Shown: piece after piece, positions 26,665 to 37,100 of the stretch | Numbering within the stretch: the first letter of the stretch is position 1 | Layout of the letters: each line of letters starts with the position of its first letter | Assembly: GCA_903868125.1 (NCBI GenBank) | Contig: CAIPUE010000032.1 | Coordinates: 62,001-126,000 of the forward strand | From: an uncultured bacterium | GTDB lineage: Bacteria > Cyanobacteriota > Vampirovibrionia > Gastranaerophilales > Gastranaerophilaceae | Direction of reading: 5' to 3' | Length of the DNA stretch: 64,000 nt | Notes under the pieces: model-generated | Told to the model about the DNA's origin: nothing | Databases searched by the model: none | Seen by the model: only the letters and a program-made list of their open reading frames with translations | Program-made: the position numbers and the translations under genes

Positions 26665-26775
26665 GGCGAGTTTCAAAACAAGAGGGAGACGGAGCAAAAA
26701 ACAGCGAGTGCATCAAGGCTAGTAAGCCGATAAAACAAAAAAGTAAGTAGTAACTCGAAAAAGTAAGTAAAGGCG
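26665..26775 (+). repeat. Intergenic repeat B (111 bp)
   Basis: This is the second copy of the 22050-22160 block, ending 33 nt before the start codon of the CoA-disulfide reductase fusion. Both copies begin GGCGAGTTTCAAAACAAGAG and end AAAGGCG. Together they bracket the adaptor and pump genes as direct repeats about 4.6 kb apart. Confidence 0.8.
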
Positions 26776-26808
26776 CCAACAATATAAGTAGGTGTAATGG
26801 TGTAAGAA

Positions 26809-29241
26809 ATGAAAGTTTTAATAATAGGCGGTGTTGCGGGTGGCGCAAGCACGGCGGCGAGATTAAGAAGATTGGATGAGCAGGCGGAAATTATAATGTT
26901 CGAAAGAGGAAATCATATTTCTTTCGCTAATTGTGGGATTCCTTACTACTGCGGTGATGTAATTCAGGAAAGAGAAAAGCTTGAATTAATGACCCCTCAA
27001 AAAATAAAAGGACTTTTAAATATAGATGCGAGGGTTCAGTCTGAGGTAATTAAAATTGATAGAGAAACCAAAACGCTTACGATACTTGATAAAAAGACAA
27101 ATACTCAATATGAAGAAACTTACGATAAACTTGTGCTTTCCCCTGGAGCGGCACCCATAAAACCGCCGATAGAAGGGATTAATGATGAACGGATTTTGAC
27201 CGTCAGAAATCTTGATGATGCGGATAAAATAAAAAAACTTGTGTCAGAAGGTAACGTTAAAAATGTTGCAGTAATCGGGGCTGGATATATAGGTCTTGAG
27301 ATGGCGGAAAATTTGACCCACATTGGGATTGATGTGTCAATAATTGAGCTTTCAAATCAGGTTTTAGCTCCCGTTGATTATGAAATTGCGGCTCACCTTC
27401 ACAATCACTTGAGAGATAACGGAGTTGAACTTTATCTCGGAGACGGCGTAAAATCGTTTACTTCTTCTGAAAAATTAATTGTAAATTTGAATAGCGAAAA
27501 ACAGTTGGAAGTTGACTTTGTAATCCTTGCAATCGGAGTAAAACCGGAAACAAAATTAGCTGTTGATGCAGGGTTTGAACTCGGCAAAACAGGCGGGATT
27601 CTTGTTGATGAATACTTGCAAACCTCTGATTCTGATATTTTCGCAGTTGGGGATGTGATAGAGGTTAAGGATTTTATTTCTCAAACGCCTGCACTCATTC
27701 CGCTCGCCGGACCTGCGAACAGACAAGGCAGGATTGTAGCGGACAACATTTGCGGTTTGAATTCAAGTTATACGGCAACGCAAGGTACTGCAATTCTTAA
27801 ACTTTTTGATATGGCAGTTGGAATGACAGGAAACAACGAAAAAGGTTTGACAAGAAACAATATTCCTTACCTGAAAACTTATGTTCATGGGGCTTCGCAC
27901 GCTGAATATTACCCCGAGGCGTTTCCTTTGACTATTAAACTTTTATTCTCGCCAATCGACGGCAAAATATTGGGGGCACAAGCAATCGGGATGGAAGGAA
28001 TAGATAAAAGAATTGATGTCATCGCAACGGCAATGAGATTTGGAAAAACCGTAAGCGACCTTGTGGGACTTGAATTAAGCTATGCTCCACCTTTTGGCTC
28101 CGCAAAAGACCCTGTTAATATTTCGGGGATGGTGGCTGAAAATATTTTAGCCGATAATTTAAAAGTTGTCTATTGGGATGAGATTGAAGAATTATCTAAA
28201 GGCAGTTTTGTACTAGACGTCAGAACCCCAACCGAACGTGCTATTGGTAAGCTTGAAGATAATTGTAATATTCCACTTGAAGAATTGAGAAATAGAATAA
28301 ATGAAGTTCCCAAGGATAAAAAAATTATCGTATATTGCGCTAAAGGGTTAAAAAGCTATTTTGCATCAAGAATTCTTATGCAAAACGGATACGAAAATGT
28401 TTTTAGCTTAAGTGGCGGTTATTTGCTTTATAAACAGGTGCTTTGGGATAAAACTAAGAGACCTCAAAAGGCGATAGTTTGCAAAAACGAAAAACCGGAT
28501 ATTTCAAAATCCATAAAAATTGATGCTTGCGGTATGCAATGCCCCGGCCCAATTATGAAGCTTGCCGATACAATTAAGGCTTTGCAAAACGGCGAAATCG
28601 TGGAAATCAAGACCACAGATTCAGGATTTAAAATGGATATTGTTTCTTGGTGTAACTCAACGGGGAACGAGTGTTTATGCGTAGAAACGGAGAATAAAAT
28701 AATAAAAGCTTATATAAAGAAAGGTGCAAGTGCCGGTATGAATAATGTGAATAATGAAATAGTAAAAAATAATAACGGACAAACGATTGTTGTTTTTAGT
28801 AATGATTTAGATAAAGCGATAGCATCTTTAATTATTGCAAACGCCGCCGCAGCCGCAGGGAAACAGACAACAATGTTCTTTACTTTCTGGGGAATTAATA
28901 TTTTAAGAAAATCAAAATCTGTAAAAGTGAAAAAAGGGCTTATTGATAAAATGTTTGGGTTGATGATGCCTAAAGGTCCTGATAAGCTTGCGCTTTCAAA
29001 GATGCATATGCTTGGAATGGGTTCTGAGATGATGAAATATGTCATGAAAAGCAAAAATGTTCCGTCATTGACCGAGCTTATTCAAATGGCTCAAAATAAC
29101 GGGATAAAAATTATCGCATGTACGATGGCAATGGATGTTATGGGCTTAAAACCGGAAGAACTAATTGACGGAGTGGAGTTCGGCGGCGCCGCAACTTATA
29201 TTGACGAATCATCCCAAGCAGGAAGTAATTTGTTTATCTAA
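26809..29241 (+). CDS. CoA-disulfide reductase / rhodanese / TusA / DsrE four-domain fusion
   Basis: This 810-residue protein has, in order: an FAD/NAD(P) pyridine nucleotide-disulfide oxidoreductase (~1-445; GGVAGGASTAARLRR, active-site C42 in FANCGIPYY, VIGAGYIGLEMAE, FAVGDV); a rhodanese domain (~455-550; catalytic C510 in VYCAKGLKSY); a TusA domain (~568-640; C574 and C578 in ACGMQCPGPI); and a DsrE2-like domain (~650-810; C771 in IIACTMAMDVMG). Persulfide sulfur can be passed between these cysteines, with the flavin half reducing CoA disulfide or persulfide. The fusion is known in anaerobes. It probably handles sulfane sulfur or polysulfide at the end of the ArsR-thioredoxin-ferredoxin-RND series. 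Confidence 0.9.
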   Translation: MKVLIIGGVAGGASTAARLRRLDEQAEIIMFERGNHISFANCGIPYYCGDVIQEREKLELMTPQKIKGLLNIDARVQSEVIKIDRETKTLTILDKKTNTQYEETYDKLVLSPGAAPIKPPIEGINDERILTVRNLDDADKIKKLVSEGNVKNVAVIGAGYIGLEMAENLTHIGIDVSIIELSNQVLAPVDYEIAAHLHNHLRDNGVELYLGDGVKSFTSSEKLIVNLNSEKQLEVDFVILAIGVKPETKLAVDAGFELGKTGGILVDEYLQTSDSDIFAVGDVIEVKDFISQTPALIPLAGPANRQGRIVADNICGLNSSYTATQGTAILKLFDMAVGMTGNNEKGLTRNNIPYLKTYVHGASHAEYYPEAFPLTIKLLFSPIDGKILGAQAIGMEGIDKRIDVIATAMRFGKTVSDLVGLELSYAPPFGSAKDPVNISGMVAENILADNLKVVYWDEIEELSKGSFVLDVRTPTERAIGKLEDNCNIPLEELRNRINEVPKDKKIIVYCAKGLKSYFASRILMQNGYENVFSLSGGYLLYKQVLWDKTKRPQKAIVCKNEKPDISKSIKIDACGMQCPGPIMKLADTIKALQNGEIVEIKTTDSGFKMDIVSWCNSTGNECLCVETENKIIKAYIKKGASAGMNNVNNEIVKNNNGQTIVVFSNDLDKAIASLIIANAAAAAGKQTTMFFTFWGINILRKSKSVKVKKGLIDKMFGLMMPKGPDKLALSKMHMLGMGSEMMKYVMKSKNVPSLTELIQMAQNNGIKIIACTMAMDVMGLKPEELIDGVEFGGAATYIDESSQAGSNLFI

Positions 29242-29259
29242 AAATAACTCGATTGGCAA

Positions 29260-30180
29260 TTAAAAAGAAAAATCTTCGATAAGTGCCTTAATCTTTTGAT
29301 GTGGAACGATAAAACTTGCGGGGTTTAGAATATTTTCAAAAGAACTTTCGTCATTACGTATAGAATTATTTTGAGCAGCTTTTTCAACTTTTGATTTTAT
29401 AATTTGTACATAAGTTAGTAGTTCTTGTTTTTGTTTAATATTTGCAGAATTAAGAACTTTCAAAAAATTCATTTCATCAATTAAGCTATATAAAAGACAG
29501 CTTGGAATACATTTTGAATAATTTCGATCATAGGTTGCTCTTATTTCTGTATCTACAGGATTAAAAACCTGTTTTTTTTCGTGTATCAAAATATTCTGCG
29601 GATTATAAAAATCGAATACCTGAACTTTATCGATTATAATTTTTAATTCCGCAGTCAGCAAATTATAGGCTTCTTGCGGCATATTTTTGACTTTTTTTAA
29701 TTGAGAAATAAACTCTGGAATATTTGCTTTCGGGAAAATGTTTAATCTCCTTATTATTGACCAATTTTGTATTCCATTTGGCTTACCTTCTTGCTTTAGT
29801 ATAACTTGAATATATTTTCCACAATTATTCTGTAAAATAGCTATTGCTTGCCCAAAATTATACTCGGGAAATGTATTGGCAAGAGGCATTATTTGGTTAC
29901 TACAATTAGTCTTGTAGCAATCATCGTGAAAAACTTTCAATAAAAAAAATGGATGTTGATTTAGACGGTAGACTTCGCCATCTCGTCCTCTGCCTATAGA
30001 ATATTTTGGCGATAAAAGAGCTGGAATATCAAGGCGAGGACTTTTCTTTTTAAACCAAGCCTCTAGTTTATCCAAGCTTTGTTGAGGCAAGCGGGCACCT
30101 GAAAAGTTCGGACTAATGGGAGCTTTTGCTTTTTGTCCTGAAGTGTATGGGTTCGTGGGTAGATTGTTTTGTATTCTCAT
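29260..30180 (-). CDS. Kinase-like effector-type protein, copy 1
   Basis: The 306-residue protein begins with a 32-residue leader ending SPNFSGARLP. The rest has protein-kinase-like features: a glycine-rich loop G63-RGRD-G68 followed by EVYRL, a beta-3 lysine K82 (LLKVF), then FDFYNPQNIL (189-198) and PVDTE (D210) where kinases have HRDxxxxN and DFG. The Asp is one residue too early relative to Asn196, so catalysis is uncertain. It closely resembles the next gene (same leader, ends, length). I infer a secreted or host-directed kinase-like protein. GGAACGG precedes ATG. Confidence 0.55.
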   Translation of the reverse strand: MRIQNNLPTNPYTSGQKAKAPISPNFSGARLPQQSLDKLEAWFKKKSPRLDIPALLSPKYSIGRGRDGEVYRLNQHPFFLLKVFHDDCYKTNCSNQIMPLANTFPEYNFGQAIAILQNNCGKYIQVILKQEGKPNGIQNWSIIRRLNIFPKANIPEFISQLKKVKNMPQEAYNLLTAELKIIIDKVQVFDFYNPQNILIHEKKQVFNPVDTEIRATYDRNYSKCIPSCLLYSLIDEMNFLKVLNSANIKQKQELLTYVQIIKSKVEKAAQNNSIRNDESSFENILNPASFIVPHQKIKALIEDFSF

Positions 30181-30291
30181 TTTACCGTTCCGAAAATATT
30201 AAATCCCCTGAATAATGAAAATTGCGTGTTTTAATGTTTTTTATTTACAAAAATTTAACTTCTTTTCGGATGTTGACACTTTGATTTGGAA

Positions 30292-30322
30292 AGTAGGCTG
30301 GGTTTTTCGCCCCAACAACATG
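30292..30322. repeat. Dispersed hairpin AGTAGGTYGGG, copy 3
   Basis: AGTAGGCTGGGTTTTTCGCCCCAACAACATG contains GGCTGGG pairing imperfectly with CCCCAAC, with the CAACAACA tail found in copy 4. It lies between the two kinase-like genes, in a gap (30181-30357) that also contains a duplicate of the gene ends. Confidence 0.6.
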
Positions 30323-30357
30323 TAATTCGTTTATATAAAAGCCAACTCGATTGGCAA

Positions 30358-31278
30358 TTAAAAAGAAAAATTTCCGATGATTTGTTGAGTTTTTTGATGT
30401 AGTGTTGCAGGAATATCCTCTTCTGATAAATATCTGTAAAAAGCACTTTCGTTATTAGGGATAGCATTCTTCTTAGCACTTAGTTCAATTTTTGTTTTTA
30501 TAACTTCTGCATAAGTTTTTAGTTCGCTTCTTTGTTCTTGATTTGCACTTTGATAAATTTGGGGGAAGTGAAATTCATCAATCAAGCTATGTATAAGACT
30601 AGTTGGTATAAATTCTTCACAATTCCCAGTCAAATGTTTATTTCTCAGATCTATATCAACAATATTTAAAGCTTCATCTTCATATACAAGAACATTTTGA
30701 GGATTACCAAAATCAAAATTCAAACCTTGATTGGTTACTATCTTTACTTCTTTGGTAAGTACATCATAGGCGTTTTCCTTTACAATGGCAACTCTTTTTA
30801 ATTGAGCAATAAACTCCAGAATATTTTGCGGCAAAAGCTTTCTAAAGTTTATTTGTAACCAATTTTTTATCCCATTGGGCTGCCCGTTTTGCTTTATTAT
30901 AACTTGGATATTTTCCCTACAAATGTTCCCCAAATCAGCTATTGCTTGTCCAAAATTATTATTAGGGAAGACATCAGGTAGTTGCAATATCCCAGTAGTA
31001 CCTGCTCTATTGGGAATGCGACTTCTCATTCTTCTTAATAAAAAAGTGTCATTATCAGGAATTTTATAAATTATATTATGGGTTCCTTCTCCTGAAATAT
31101 TTGAAGTACACAAAATTTCCGGGACTTTATTAATAAAATTTGTTTTTTCTGCCCATTGCTTGAACGCCTCAAAAGTTTGCTCGGGCAAGCGGGCACCTGA
31201 AAAGTTCGGACTACTTGGAGCCTTTGCTTTTTGTCCTGAAGTGTATGGGTTCGTGGGTAGATTGTTTTGTATTCTCAT
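30358..31278 (-). CDS. Kinase-like effector-type protein, copy 2 (probable pseudokinase)
   Basis: The 306-residue tandem paralogue of the preceding entry has a leader identical over residues 1-21 and again at SPNFSGARLP. It retains a degenerate glycine loop (SGEGTHNIIYKI), but the beta-3 lysine position reads FLLRRM (Arg). The catalytic segment is FDFGNPQNVL followed by NIVDID. Loss of the lysine points to a pseudokinase or altered nucleotide binding. The repeat period is 1098 bp and includes 5' and 3' flanks (AACTCGATTGGCAATTAAAA after both stops), so this was a whole-gene tandem duplication followed by divergence. Confidence 0.55.
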   Translation of the reverse strand: MRIQNNLPTNPYTSGQKAKAPSSPNFSGARLPEQTFEAFKQWAEKTNFINKVPEILCTSNISGEGTHNIIYKIPDNDTFLLRRMRSRIPNRAGTTGILQLPDVFPNNNFGQAIADLGNICRENIQVIIKQNGQPNGIKNWLQINFRKLLPQNILEFIAQLKRVAIVKENAYDVLTKEVKIVTNQGLNFDFGNPQNVLVYEDEALNIVDIDLRNKHLTGNCEEFIPTSLIHSLIDEFHFPQIYQSANQEQRSELKTYAEVIKTKIELSAKKNAIPNNESAFYRYLSEEDIPATLHQKTQQIIGNFSF

Positions 31279-31357
31279 TTTACCGTTCCGAAAATATTAA
31301 GTTCCCTGAAAAATAAAAATTGCGTGGTTTTATGTTTTTTATTTACAAAAATTTAGA

Positions 31358-32164
31358 TTACTTCAAAATCATAAACGATTTTAACATTCTTCCGCCTGCG
31401 TCTGAGGTGGAAACTATATCTATTGATTTTTTATAGTTTAGCGAAGTAGAACTCCCGCCGTCAAAAGCCATCGCACGCTCAAGACCCAACTTTACACATA
31501 AATCTCTCGCCTCATAAATTGTTTTTGGATTTTTGTTTGTGATTATTAAAATATGAATATCATCGCCCTTTAGTCCTATTATTGTTCTGGCTGTTTTTTC
31601 CAAGACAGAGGCTGATTCACGTATAATTTTACCATCAGAATTTTTTAAGATAAAGAATTCTTCTTCTAATCTTAATTCAGGTAAAAGCATTGGCCCACCT
31701 TGAGCAGAAGTAACAATTGAACAAGCAAATTCGACAGGAGTCTTATGCGGAACTATCTCGTAATGATATTTCCCATCACATTCAACCACTCTAAATTCGG
31801 TTCTGTTAATTATCTTATCCATATTTTGCCTTAAAACAGAGTTCGATAACAAATTTTCATTAAGTAAAGGGTCGGCAACAGTATTTCTGTCAGTTACGAT
31901 ATAAGAAATCGTTTTTTGATTATTCGGATCAAAAAATCCTGCATTTATTGTCAATATAGAAGCTGAGGTAAAATGGGCTTCCTTGTTCGTTATAAGCTTT
32001 TCACTCGATACAAATTCAAGTTTTTTGCCAACTTTTGTTCCATCCAAAATTATATGATAAATTCCATTCTCACAATCAATTTTTATAGGTTCGGCAAAAG
32101 CCCACACCGCAGAAACAAATGCGCTAAAAAATAATAAAAATATTATTAAAAGAGTTTTTTTCAT
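31358..32164 (-). CDS. Phosphodiester glycosidase family protein (NAGPA-like), secreted
   Basis: The 268-residue precursor has a signal peptide (KKTLLIIFLLFFSAFVSAVWAFA). The mature part has the NAGPA/DUF2233 pattern: ILTINAGFFDPNN, SYIVTDRNTVADPLL, ARTIIGLKGDDIHILIITN and a C-terminal GLERAMAFDGGSSTSLNYK. Members remove N-acetylglucosamine from phosphodiester-linked sugars; bacterial ones act on envelope or spore polymers. Neighbouring LPS-export genes support an envelope role. AAGGA precedes ATG, and the gap to lptF/G is 17 nt, so they probably share a transcript. Confidence 0.82.
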   Translation of the reverse strand: MKKTLLIIFLLFFSAFVSAVWAFAEPIKIDCENGIYHIILDGTKVGKKLEFVSSEKLITNKEAHFTSASILTINAGFFDPNNQKTISYIVTDRNTVADPLLNENLLSNSVLRQNMDKIINRTEFRVVECDGKYHYEIVPHKTPVEFACSIVTSAQGGPMLLPELRLEEEFFILKNSDGKIIRESASVLEKTARTIIGLKGDDIHILIITNKNPKTIYEARDLCVKLGLERAMAFDGGSSTSLNYKKSIDIVSTSDAGGRMLKSFMILK

Positions 32165-32181
32165 TCATGAAATCCTTGTTG

Positions 32182-33297
32182 TTAAAATTCTTTAGACTTA
32201 TAAAATGCCCAAATCGCACCCAAAAATGCTAAAGGCGGAAATGTAGCGGTAATTAGCGGTGAAAGTATGCCCTTTTCAGCCAATAAATCAAAAAATGGCA
32301 ACGTTATATAATATAAGAAAATGCAACTAATTGCTATTGTAAATCCAATCAAACGTTGTTCTCTGGGCTTACTAAATCCTAACAAACAGCCCAATGTCGC
32401 CAACAATACACAAATAAAAGGATGTGCAAAACGTTGGAAAAATTTATTCAGCATTAATCTGTATTCTTCCTCTAAGCCCTCTTTTTTTAGAAGTTGAACA
32501 TAACCCCATAAATTTTTATTATCAATTTCTCTATCTCTTTTGAGGGAGTAAATCATTAACTTATAGGCATTTTGAGCCGATTCCCCATGTAGAATATCCA
32601 TGGATTTAAGAGTGCTAATTTCCTCAAAAATCCCGTCGTTAGAAATCTTATATTGAATAACATCATGGAGCGTCCATTTATCGTTATAGTGATCAGCTTT
32701 TTTGGCTATATAAATTCTGGAAAGTGCGTGTAAATCCGTATAATTCTTCTCGGAAAAATCCAAAACTATAACGTTTGCGATATTGCTGTAATTAAACCTT
32801 GACACAACAACGCCTAATGTCGGTCTGTTCTTGTCATCTTTTTGAGTATAAATATATTGAGACGGGCTGTATTCTTTTTTTATTGCTACCAACTTATTGG
32901 CAGAAAAAGGGATTAGCTTATCATAAGTTACAAAACAAAACGCCGTAATCATCAAGCTTAAAACCAAAACCGGAGCTAAAATTCTCCAAAAAGAAAGCCC
33001 TGCAACTCTAAAAATCGTTAATTCAAAATCTTTGCTCAATTTATCAAAAGTAAACAAAGAGCCCAGCAATAGCCCCACTGGAAGTGCTTTACCCAATATA
33101 TTCGGAAGTTCATAAAAAATAACCAAAATACCTGTTTTAACACTATATCCGCCCTCTAACACTTTTCTAATCGTATTTAAGAGCATTTCAGGTGCAATCC
33201 AAATTACTGTAAACAGTAAAATTGCAACCATTGTCGTAGCAAAAACTTGTTCAAAAATATATTTATCATACAGTTTTATTTTTGAAAACAATTTCAT
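32182..33297 (-). CDS. LptF/LptG-family LPS export permease
   Basis: This 371-residue protein has two N-terminal helices, a large periplasmic beta-jellyroll (~115-265) and three C-terminal helices, as in YjgP/YjgQ proteins. Signatures include LYDKYIFEQVFATT, NILGKALPVGLLLGSLFTF, ELTIFRVAGLSFWRIL and FQRFAHPFICVLLATLGCLLG. It forms with LptB the inner-membrane LPS extractor. Only one permease gene is present here, as in cyanobacteria, where a single LptF/G type may dimerise. I place the start at ATG 33297, overlapping the lptB stop by one base (TGATG); a TTG one codon earlier is also possible. Confidence 0.88.
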   Translation of the reverse strand: MKLFSKIKLYDKYIFEQVFATTMVAILLFTVIWIAPEMLLNTIRKVLEGGYSVKTGILVIFYELPNILGKALPVGLLLGSLFTFDKLSKDFELTIFRVAGLSFWRILAPVLVLSLMITAFCFVTYDKLIPFSANKLVAIKKEYSPSQYIYTQKDDKNRPTLGVVVSRFNYSNIANVIVLDFSEKNYTDLHALSRIYIAKKADHYNDKWTLHDVIQYKISNDGIFEEISTLKSMDILHGESAQNAYKLMIYSLKRDREIDNKNLWGYVQLLKKEGLEEEYRLMLNKFFQRFAHPFICVLLATLGCLLGFSKPREQRLIGFTIAISCIFLYYITLPFFDLLAEKGILSPLITATFPPLAFLGAIWAFYKSKEF

Positions 33298-34025
33298 CAA
33301 AGCTCAAAATCCTTTCCAAGGTAAAACTCTTTAGCTACAGGGTCAACGGCTACTTCCGCACTGTTTCCCTGAATTTTGATTTTACCGTCGAAAATCACAT
33401 ACGCTCTGTCCGTTATAGAAAGAGTGGCTTTAGGGTTATGATCAGTTATCAAAACGCCTAGTCCTTTTTCATCAGAAAGCTTTCTGATATTGTCTTTAAT
33501 TTCACCGATTGCGATAGGGTCAATACCTGTAAACGGTTCATCCAGCAGTATGAAATCAGGGCTTGCCGCCAAAGCTCTTGCAAGCTCAACTCTTCTTCTT
33601 TCACCGCCTGAAAGGGAGACTGCCGATTCACCCCTTAGCTTTAATATCCCGAATTCTGAAAGCAATTCTTCCAGTTTTTTATTTTTTTCATTAACGGTTA
33701 GTTTATCGTTCATTTCAAGAACGAGTTTAATGTTATCTTGAACATTCAATTTACGAAAAATTGATGCTTCCTGCGGAAGATATCCGATACCTGATTTAGC
33801 ACGAATATTCATTGGCCATTTTGAAATATCGTTGTCATCCAAGAAAATTTGTCCATGGTTTGGTTTTACGAGTCCGACCACCATATAAAAAGTTGTTGTT
33901 TTACCAGCCCCGTTCGGACCCAAAAGACAAACGACTTCGCCTTTGTTAACCTCAAACGAAACATCATTTACGACACTTCTATCCCCATATATTTTTACAA
34001 GATTTTTAGCTGTTATTTTTTTCAT
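33297..34025 (-). CDS. lptB: LPS export ABC transporter ATPase
   Basis: The 242-residue ABC ATPase has Walker A GPNGAGKTT, a Q-loop YLPQEASIFRKL, signature LSGGERRRVELARAL, Walker B FILLDEPFTGIDP and switch H in ITDHNPKATL. The P-Q-E-A-S-I-F-R-K-L Q-loop is characteristic of LptB. It powers LPS transfer from the inner membrane. AGGAAGGGG precedes ATG, and TATAAT lies in the 96-bp divergent gap to the AsmA-like gene. Confidence 0.93.
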   Translation of the reverse strand: MKKITAKNLVKIYGDRSVVNDVSFEVNKGEVVCLLGPNGAGKTTTFYMVVGLVKPNHGQIFLDDNDISKWPMNIRAKSGIGYLPQEASIFRKLNVQDNIKLVLEMNDKLTVNEKNKKLEELLSEFGILKLRGESAVSLSGGERRRVELARALAASPDFILLDEPFTGIDPIAIGEIKDNIRKLSDEKGLGVLITDHNPKATLSITDRAYVIFDGKIKIQGNSAEVAVDPVAKEFYLGKDFEL

Positions 34026-34121
34026 AATTCCCCTTCCTTGTATGTATCAATTTTATGTTAAAAAAAATTATAATACAAGTTTATTCATGTTATTATAAAG
34101 TCGGATAGCTACGGGGATTTT

Positions 34122-37100
34122 ATGAAGATATTAAAGATTATCTTACTAAGCGCTTTATCAATATTAGTCGGAATATATTTGGCATTTTTATTTATTTTGC
34201 CCAATGTTGTCGACTTAAACTCTTATGCTGCTTCGATTACAAAAGCCATCGAAGATGAATCAGGGTTTCAAGTTCAAATCCAAGGGCTGAAAATTAAAAC
34301 TGCTTGGAATTTGTCGGCAGGTGCTTTGATTGACAAAACTGATTTGAAATACCCAAACGGTGAAAAATTCGCCCAAATTAACGACCTACAGGTGAAATTA
34401 TCTCTTGTGCCGCTTTTATTTAATCAACTTGAAATTGATACAATCAGTGCAAAAAAACTTCTTTTAAATCTTGAAGTCGACAAAAATAGTGAATTACTAC
34501 TCAAAAAATATTGCCGCAAATCTGCAACTCAAAATTTGAAATTTTCAAACAATATGCCAGATATTTTTGTAAATCAGTATAGAATTTCGTTGATGGATAA
34601 TAATAAAAAATACTCCGCGAAGGGAACTGATTTAAAAATTTCCGATTTTGTGCTGAATAAAAAAATTAAACTAAAAACGAATGGAAATTTGATTTTTAAC
34701 GGAAGAAGGCAAATTTCTTACAATGTTGTAGTTTTTTCAAAAATTCTACCTGCAAATAAGGGCAAAAAATTTGATCTAATGAAGATTTTTGATGATTTAT
34801 ATAAATACAATGTAAATGCGAATATTAATACAAATTTAAAAATTCGGAATAATCTTGATATTGACGGCAAAATGAATTTGGATAAAATATTATTTACCAT
34901 TGGGGGAAAAACTTTTCCACAGAGTGATTTGAAATTAGATTTTAATGGCAGTAATGTAAAAATTCACTCAAATTTTTACACAAATGATTATTCAAAGGCT
35001 ATCGTTACAGGATTTTTTAAAGGCGGCAAGCATAAAGAAATTGATTTAAAAGTTAGAGCAGATAAAGTAAGTCTTGGCAATGCAGTTTTTATTGCAAATA
35101 ATATTCTTAAAATATTTGGTAAAAATAATTTGGATAAAATTAATGCAACAGGTTACCTAACAGCGAACTTCAATATGAAAAGTAACTTTAAAAAAATCCG
35201 CTCAAACGGATATCTGAAAATTCAAAATGCGAATATTACAAATAAATTATACAATGGTTCTTTAAATTCAGTTAATGCGGATATTGATTTTTCACAAGAT
35301 GCAGTGAATATACAAAGGGCAAAAGCAAAATTCAATTCCCAACCGATTACAATCAGCGGAACTATTGATAAAAACGCAAACGCCGATATTTTAATTTCGG
35401 CTGACAAACTTTTACTAAAGAGCGTTTTATTTGCATTTGGGAAAACAAAAATATTAAATGAAAATGAAATTTTAAACGGTTTCGTGAACGTAAAAACAAT
35501 ATTCAAAGGACGTTTAGATAGACTGACTCCAAAAATAACCGTGCTAGTCGATAATATTGACTTGAAAAATAAAAAAACAAAGACGAGAATTATCGTTACA
35601 AGGGCGATAATTAATTCAAATTATATCCAAAAAAGACAAGGAACAATCGATATTAAAGGTCTAAAATTTTTCACTCCTGCAGCAATAAATATCTCTGCCC
35701 CAACGTTAAATTTGACATTTAATCAAAAAGATTTGAATATTAAGCCATCTTATCTTTACATAAACAATATTAGAACGGATTTGAATGGTAAGATTTCCGG
35801 ATTAAACTCATCCCCAATCTTTAATCCTGTAATTATAAATATTCCTAATCAAATTTCAGTACCAATCATTGGATATTCGGGTTCAAATATTTTACTAAAA
35901 GGTAACTTAAAGCTAGTCGGGGATTTATATAATCCTCAACTTCAGGGCGGGCTGGATGTTCCCCTCATTCAAATACCAAGTGCATCAACAGTTTTGAAGA
36001 ATGTAACATTACAATTTGGTAAAGATTTAAACATCAATTGCCCTCAGATACAAGTTGCAAATTTGTTGATGAGTCTTGATGCGCAAATAGATAATAATTT
36101 ATCAAAGGGAATTGTTGCAAAAAATGTTAACTTTAAATCAAATAATATCAATTTAAACGTATTAATGAGTTTGTTTAAAGCTTTTCCTAATCCTAATCAA
36201 AATTCTAATATCACAATCGTGAATGGAAAATCTGTAATAGAAAAATTCAAAATAGGTCGACTTGAATCAAGTAATATCACCTCGGATATTTCACTAAAAA
36301 ATAATATTTTGCATCTTGATAACTTACGTTCGGATGCATATTTTGGTAAAGTGGCAGGAGGTGTAAGTTATGATTTAATAAATAAAAAGACTAAGCTTGA
36401 CCTGCAAGGCAGGGGGCTAAGAGCAAATCCTGCGCTTATAGCACTTACAGGCAGAAATAACGATATAAACGGTCAACTTGATTTTGATACTTATACCTCA
36501 ATGACGGGAGTATCTAAAAACGAACTGTTAAATAGTCTCGTAGGTAATACAACTTTTATAATTTCTAACGGAAAAATGGGAGCATTGGGTAAATTTGAGC
36601 ACTTGCTTTATGCGCAAAATATCGTTTCTAACAATGTTTTTAAAGCCAGCCTGAATGTAATCGCAAAAGCTATTACGGTGAAAAATACAGGCGTATATAG
36701 ATATATGAAAGGGAAAATCGCTTTCGCTAACGGTTGGGCAAATATTGACAGGATTAAGACTTCCGGCCCATCAATGAGTTTATACGTTACGGGCAGATAT
36801 TATATGCCTGATAACGAAGCTAGTTTAATTGTTTTGGGAAGAATTTCGGATGATGTCGTCAGGATTTTGGGACCTATTGGCGAATTTTCCGTGAACAAAG
36901 CCATTTCATCTATTCCTAAAATAGGCGAAATTACTACTTTTTTGGTAAACCAATTTACTACAAATCCAATTTATGAAAATATATCAGAAATACCTTATTT
37001 AAGCCCCAAAACAGAATTACCCACAAAAGAATTTAAAGTTATAATAGACGGCGAAATCCAAAGGCAAAGTTCTGTAAAATCATTTAAATGGTTGGCAAGG

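Noticed and set aside
26475-26750. 91-residue open frame across the end of the RND gene and the AAACGGC repeats
   Set aside because: It consists of out-of-frame RND sequence plus translated repeats ([12 protein letters not shown]).
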